DNA of 64,000 bases, from the NCBI RefSeq assembly GCF_964063325.1, contig NZ_OZ061315.1, positions 3,596,001-3,660,000 of the forward strand, read 5' to 3'. The notes beneath the pieces were generated by a model that saw only the letters and a list, made by a program, of their open reading frames with translations, ran no database searches and was not told where the DNA came from. Every line of letters starts with the position of its first letter. The stretch's first letter is position 1. Source of the DNA: Hafnia alvei (lineage in GTDB: Bacteria; Pseudomonadota; Gammaproteobacteria; Enterobacterales; Enterobacteriaceae). Below, piece by piece: positions 61,018 through 64,000 of the stretch. The position numbers and the translations under genes are program-made.

Positions 61018-63159
61018 ATGCGTGAATTGTGGCAAAAATTTTTGTTATTAATGACGCTCACGGCGATGTGCTCTTGGCACCTATCTGCCGCTGAATTATT
61101 TTCTCCTGAGCCATTGGCAGCCAAACTACAGCCGCCTCGGGCGCAGAAAATCCCCAAAACGCTCATCGAACATGGCGATCGGCGTATCGACAACTATTTT
61201 TGGCTGCGTGATGAAAGCCGTGCCAATCCGAAAGTTTTGCGCTATTTGCAAGATGAAAACCACTACGCCAACGCGGCATTAAAACCGTATTCCGCGCAGT
61301 ACCAAGCCTTATATCGCGAGATGGTTGAGCGCATGAGCCCTGAAGATCGCTCAGTGCCTTACCAACGTAACGGCTACCGCTATCAAGACGTCTATCTGCT
61401 CGGTAAAAACTTTGCCGTGGCTCAGCGCCAATCGCTGGCGGGCAGCACCGTGTGGCAAACGCTGATTGATGGAAATCTACGTGCAACAGGCCAAGCTTAC
61501 TATCGCTTAGGCAGTCTGGCGATCAGCCAAGATAACCAGATGATGGCCGTTGCCGAAGACACCCAAGGCCGACGCCAATACCGTATTTCTCTACGGAATT
61601 TAAACAACGGACAGTGGCTTACCGAGGTTATCGAAAACACATCAGGCAATATGTTGTGGTCAAACGATGGACGCACCCTATTTTATGTCCGCAATCATCC
61701 ACAAACGCTGGTGCCGTATCAGGTCTATCGCCACCGCATTGGCACACCGCGGGTACAAGACCAACTGGTTTATCAAGAAAATGACGGCGCGTTTTATCTT
61801 AGCCTGTCACGCACGGCATCTGACCGCTATTTACTGATAACCCTAAGCGCCAACACGTCGTCTGAAGTGCGTTTATTAGATGCTGACCAAGCGGATGCGC
61901 CGCCCGTATTATTTACCGCACGCCAGCCAAACGTTGAATATTATCTGGATCACTTCAACGGCACGTTTTATCTGCGCTCCAACCGTGAAAATGCCAATTT
62001 TGGTTTATACCAAACCAACGCTATTGATCATTCATGGCAGCCTTTAGTTGCCCCACAGCCCAATAAAATGATCGAAGGTTTTACCTTATTCAAAGACTGG
62101 CTGGTGGTTGCTGAACGCAGTGATGGCCTGAGCCAGATACGCAAAATCAACTGGAAATCTCACGCTGAAGACACATTACCCTTCGACGATGCCAGCTATA
62201 TGGCGTGGTTAGGCTATAACCCTGAGCCGCAGTCCGATCGTTTACGCTACGGTTATTCGTCGATGACGACGCCAACCAGCACCTACGAATGGGATTTATC
62301 CAGCGGCAAACGCACGCTGCTTAAGCGTCAGGAAGTTAAAAACACGCAGCCACAGGACTATCACAGCGAACGAATTTGGATCACCGCACGCGACGGCGTG
62401 AAAGTACCGGTGTCGTTGGTTTACAACAAAAAAATGTTCAAGGCCAAACAAAGCCCGTTACTGGTTTATGGCTACGGCGCCTACGGTATGAACATGGATC
62501 CCGCCTTCAGCGCCAATCGCCTTAGCCTACTGGATCGCGGTTTCGTCTTCGCCATGATCCACGTCCGCGGCGGCGGCGAGCTCGGTCAGCAATGGTATCA
62601 GCAGGGAAAACTGGCGAATAAGCCCAACAGTTTCAATGACTTTATCGATGCAACACGCGGTTTGGTTGAGCGCGGCTTTGGTCAGTCTGGCCGGCTGTAT
62701 GCCATGGGCGGCAGCGCCGGAGGGTTATTGGTTGGCGCGGTCATGAACCAACAGCCGGAGCTGTTTAACGCCATTGTTGCGCAGGTTCCTTTTGTCGACG
62801 TCGTCACCACCATGCTCGATGACACCCTCCCCCTCACGCTCGGTGAATATGACGAGTGGGGAAACCCACATCGGCTGGCAGATTATCAGCAAATGAAGGC
62901 CTACAGCCCCTACGACAATATAAAGCCTATGCGCTATCCCAACTTATTAGTGACCACCGGCCTAAACGATTCGCAGGTGCAATATTGGGAGCCGGCAAAA
63001 TGGGTAGCCAAACTGCGAGAAAATCAATTAGGAACCGGAAAACTATTATTACTCACCGATATGCAGGCCGGACACGGCGGTAAATCAGGCCGGCTCAAAC
63101 GAGTAGAAAATACTGCGCTGGAATATAACTTTATTCTGGCCGTAGATAATCAACGCTGA
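61018..63159 (+). CDS. Exported S9 oligopeptidase (oligopeptidase B-like)
   Basis: 713 residues from ATG 61018 (AAGGACG site). Unlike cytoplasmic PtrB it starts with a signal peptide (MRELWQKFLLLMTLTAMCSW, then HLSA). The beta-propeller domain (about 30-420) precedes the alpha/beta hydrolase with catalytic Ser566 (GGSAGG), Asp651 (LNDSQVQ) and His686 (AGHGGKSGR). It would cut short peptides, probably after basic residues, in the periplasm or outside. Its place between tonB and a TonB-dependent receptor suggests it acts on the receptor's substrate. Confidence 0.88.
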   Translation: MRELWQKFLLLMTLTAMCSWHLSAAELFSPEPLAAKLQPPRAQKIPKTLIEHGDRRIDNYFWLRDESRANPKVLRYLQDENHYANAALKPYSAQYQALYREMVERMSPEDRSVPYQRNGYRYQDVYLLGKNFAVAQRQSLAGSTVWQTLIDGNLRATGQAYYRLGSLAISQDNQMMAVAEDTQGRRQYRISLRNLNNGQWLTEVIENTSGNMLWSNDGRTLFYVRNHPQTLVPYQVYRHRIGTPRVQDQLVYQENDGAFYLSLSRTASDRYLLITLSANTSSEVRLLDADQADAPPVLFTARQPNVEYYLDHFNGTFYLRSNRENANFGLYQTNAIDHSWQPLVAPQPNKMIEGFTLFKDWLVVAERSDGLSQIRKINWKSHAEDTLPFDDASYMAWLGYNPEPQSDRLRYGYSSMTTPTSTYEWDLSSGKRTLLKRQEVKNTQPQDYHSERIWITARDGVKVPVSLVYNKKMFKAKQSPLLVYGYGAYGMNMDPAFSANRLSLLDRGFVFAMIHVRGGGELGQQWYQQGKLANKPNSFNDFIDATRGLVERGFGQSGRLYAMGGSAGGLLVGAVMNQQPELFNAIVAQVPFVDVVTTMLDDTLPLTLGEYDEWGNPHRLADYQQMKAYSPYDNIKPMRYPNLLVTTGLNDSQVQYWEPAKWVAKLRENQLGTGKLLLLTDMQAGHGGKSGRLKRVENTALEYNFILAVDNQR

Positions 63160-63212
63160 ACCAACCGAGTAAAGAAAATAAAAATAGACTGATAATACCT
63201 TTAAGGGAACAT

Positions 63213-64000
63213 ATGAAACTCAATAAAATAGCCGGCGTGATCGGCTCGGGCATGCTATTGCTCAGTGCAGGCAGTTATGCACAACAAGCCAGTGAAGAAA
63301 GCAGCGGAGATAAAAAAGGCTCGGCGGTATTTTCTCCACTCCATGTCTCGGCTGGAAAAATAACCAGCGAGCAAGAAGCCTTGGAAAAAACCGGTGCCGT
63401 CAGCTCACGAGATACTAATAAAAATTTAGAATCTCTCGACGCGACGTTACGCAGTATGCCCGGAACCTATACCCAAATCGATCCCGGCCAAGGCTCGGTT
63501 AGCGTGAATATCCGTGGAATGAGTGGTTTTGGCCGCGTAAACACCATGGTCGATGGCATTACGCAAAGCTTTTACGGCACCTCGACCTCCGGCACCGCCG
63601 TGCACGGCTCCACCAACAGTCAGGCAGGCGTGCTTATCGACCCCAACTTCCTCGTTGGCGTTGACGTGACTCGCGGCGACAGCAGCGGTTCTTCAGGGGT
63701 AAACGCCCTAGCGGGCAGTGCCAATCTGCGCACGATTGGCGTTGATGACGTGGTGTTTGCTGGCAATCCTTTTGGCGTGCGCTCACGCTTTTCCGTCGGT
63801 AGCAACGGCATTGGGCGCAGCGGAATGATTGCCGCCGCGGGTAAAACCGATGCATTCACAGACACCGGCAGTTTTGGTGTCATGGCCGCAATCAGCGGCA
63901 GCTCGGTCTATTCCAACTTTAACAACGGCGATGGGATTAATAGCGAAGAGTTCGGCTATGACGAATTCATGAAGCAGAATCCAAAGTCACAGCTGTATAA
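63213..64000 (+). CDS. TonB-dependent outer-membrane receptor, partial
   Basis: About 262 codons, open at the window edge. Signal peptide (MKLNKIAGVIGSGMLLLSAG) then a TonB-box-like FSPLHVSAG and the plug domain: RSMPGTYTQIDPGQGSV, VNIRGMSGFGRVNTMVDGIT, GVDVTRGDSSGSSGVNALAG and SANLRTIGVDDV. Preceded by ATTAAGGGAAC ribosome region. The ligand is unknown; haem, haemoglobin or a peptide siderophore are possible from context. Confidence 0.9.
   Translation, partial: MKLNKIAGVIGSGMLLLSAGSYAQQASEESSGDKKGSAVFSPLHVSAGKITSEQEALEKTGAVSSRDTNKNLESLDATLRSMPGTYTQIDPGQGSVSVNIRGMSGFGRVNTMVDGITQSFYGTSTSGTAVHGSTNSQAGVLIDPNFLVGVDVTRGDSSGSSGVNALAGSANLRTIGVDDVVFAGNPFGVRSRFSVGSNGIGRSGMIAAAGKTDAFTDTGSFGVMAAISGSSVYSNFNNGDGINSEEFGYDEFMKQNPKSQLY

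Overview
The window is a chromosomal segment of a member of the Enterobacterales. Most proteins look close to E. coli counterparts, but several gene neighbourhoods differ from E. coli: a type VI secretion cluster directly follows pgpA, there is a 2-Cys peroxiredoxin beside acpH, an MgtE transporter, and a 4-hydroxyphenylacetate (hpa) catabolic cluster. Together these suggest Hafnia or a close relative in the Hafniaceae. That assignment is inference from gene content; no rRNA or tRNA gene was seen.

Layout. 1-1465: start of a type VI secretion operon on the minus strand (tssB, partial tssC). 1466-2248: AT-rich spacer holding a 13-unit tetranucleotide repeat. 2249-13196: conserved minus-strand housekeeping block: pgpA-thiL, nusB-ribH-ribD-nrdR, the Sec accessory genes secF-secD-yajC, and the queuosine genes tgt-queA, with the lipoprotein gene yajI in the opposite direction. 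13383-22170: acpH, peroxiredoxin, malZ, mechanosensitive channel ybdG, a small exported protein, proY, brnQ. 22171-33908: two c-di-GMP enzymes (PdeF-like, DgcE-like) on either side of yfgG and mgtE, then an alkylation-repair pair (Ada-AlkA fusion plus Ogt), yegD and a DUF1003 protein. 34284-43151: putrescine importer plaP with an unusual upstream leader, small enzymes and unknowns, an orphan NqrE-like membrane protein with a 43-residue membrane peptide downstream, yjjG, and a cold pair (lpxP, csp). 43427-56410: complete hpa regulon: hpaR, hpaG1-G2-E-D-F, a succinate-semialdehyde dehydrogenase, hpaH-I-X, hpaA, hpaBC; yddG follows on the other strand. 57763-64000: Fur-box-preceded iron/haem uptake operon: exbB, exbD, chaN, tonB, an exported S9 oligopeptidase and a TonB-dependent receptor cut by the window edge.

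How the parts work together. The hpa cluster turns 4-hydroxyphenylacetate into pyruvate and succinate: HpaX imports, HpaBC hydroxylates, HpaD opens the ring, HpaE/F/G1/G2/H process the product, HpaI cleaves it, and the embedded dehydrogenase would oxidise the succinic semialdehyde. HpaR and HpaA are the regulators. The last operon carries its own TonB-ExbB-ExbD motor, a haem-binding lipoprotein, a peptidase with a signal peptide and a receptor, so it could be a self-contained uptake system.

The most unusual structural signal is a 126-bp non-coding element present twice (39592-39717 and, inverted, 53020-53145). It has imperfect terminal inverted repeats and compensatory changes in an internal hairpin. 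The first copy sits in the loop of an otherwise perfect terminator between 9-bp direct repeats, which is what a recent MITE insertion would leave. Other points worth a second look are the 76-codon leader ORF overlapping plaP, the orphan NqrE, the tetranucleotide repeat near the T6SS, and the exported oligopeptidase in the TonB operon.
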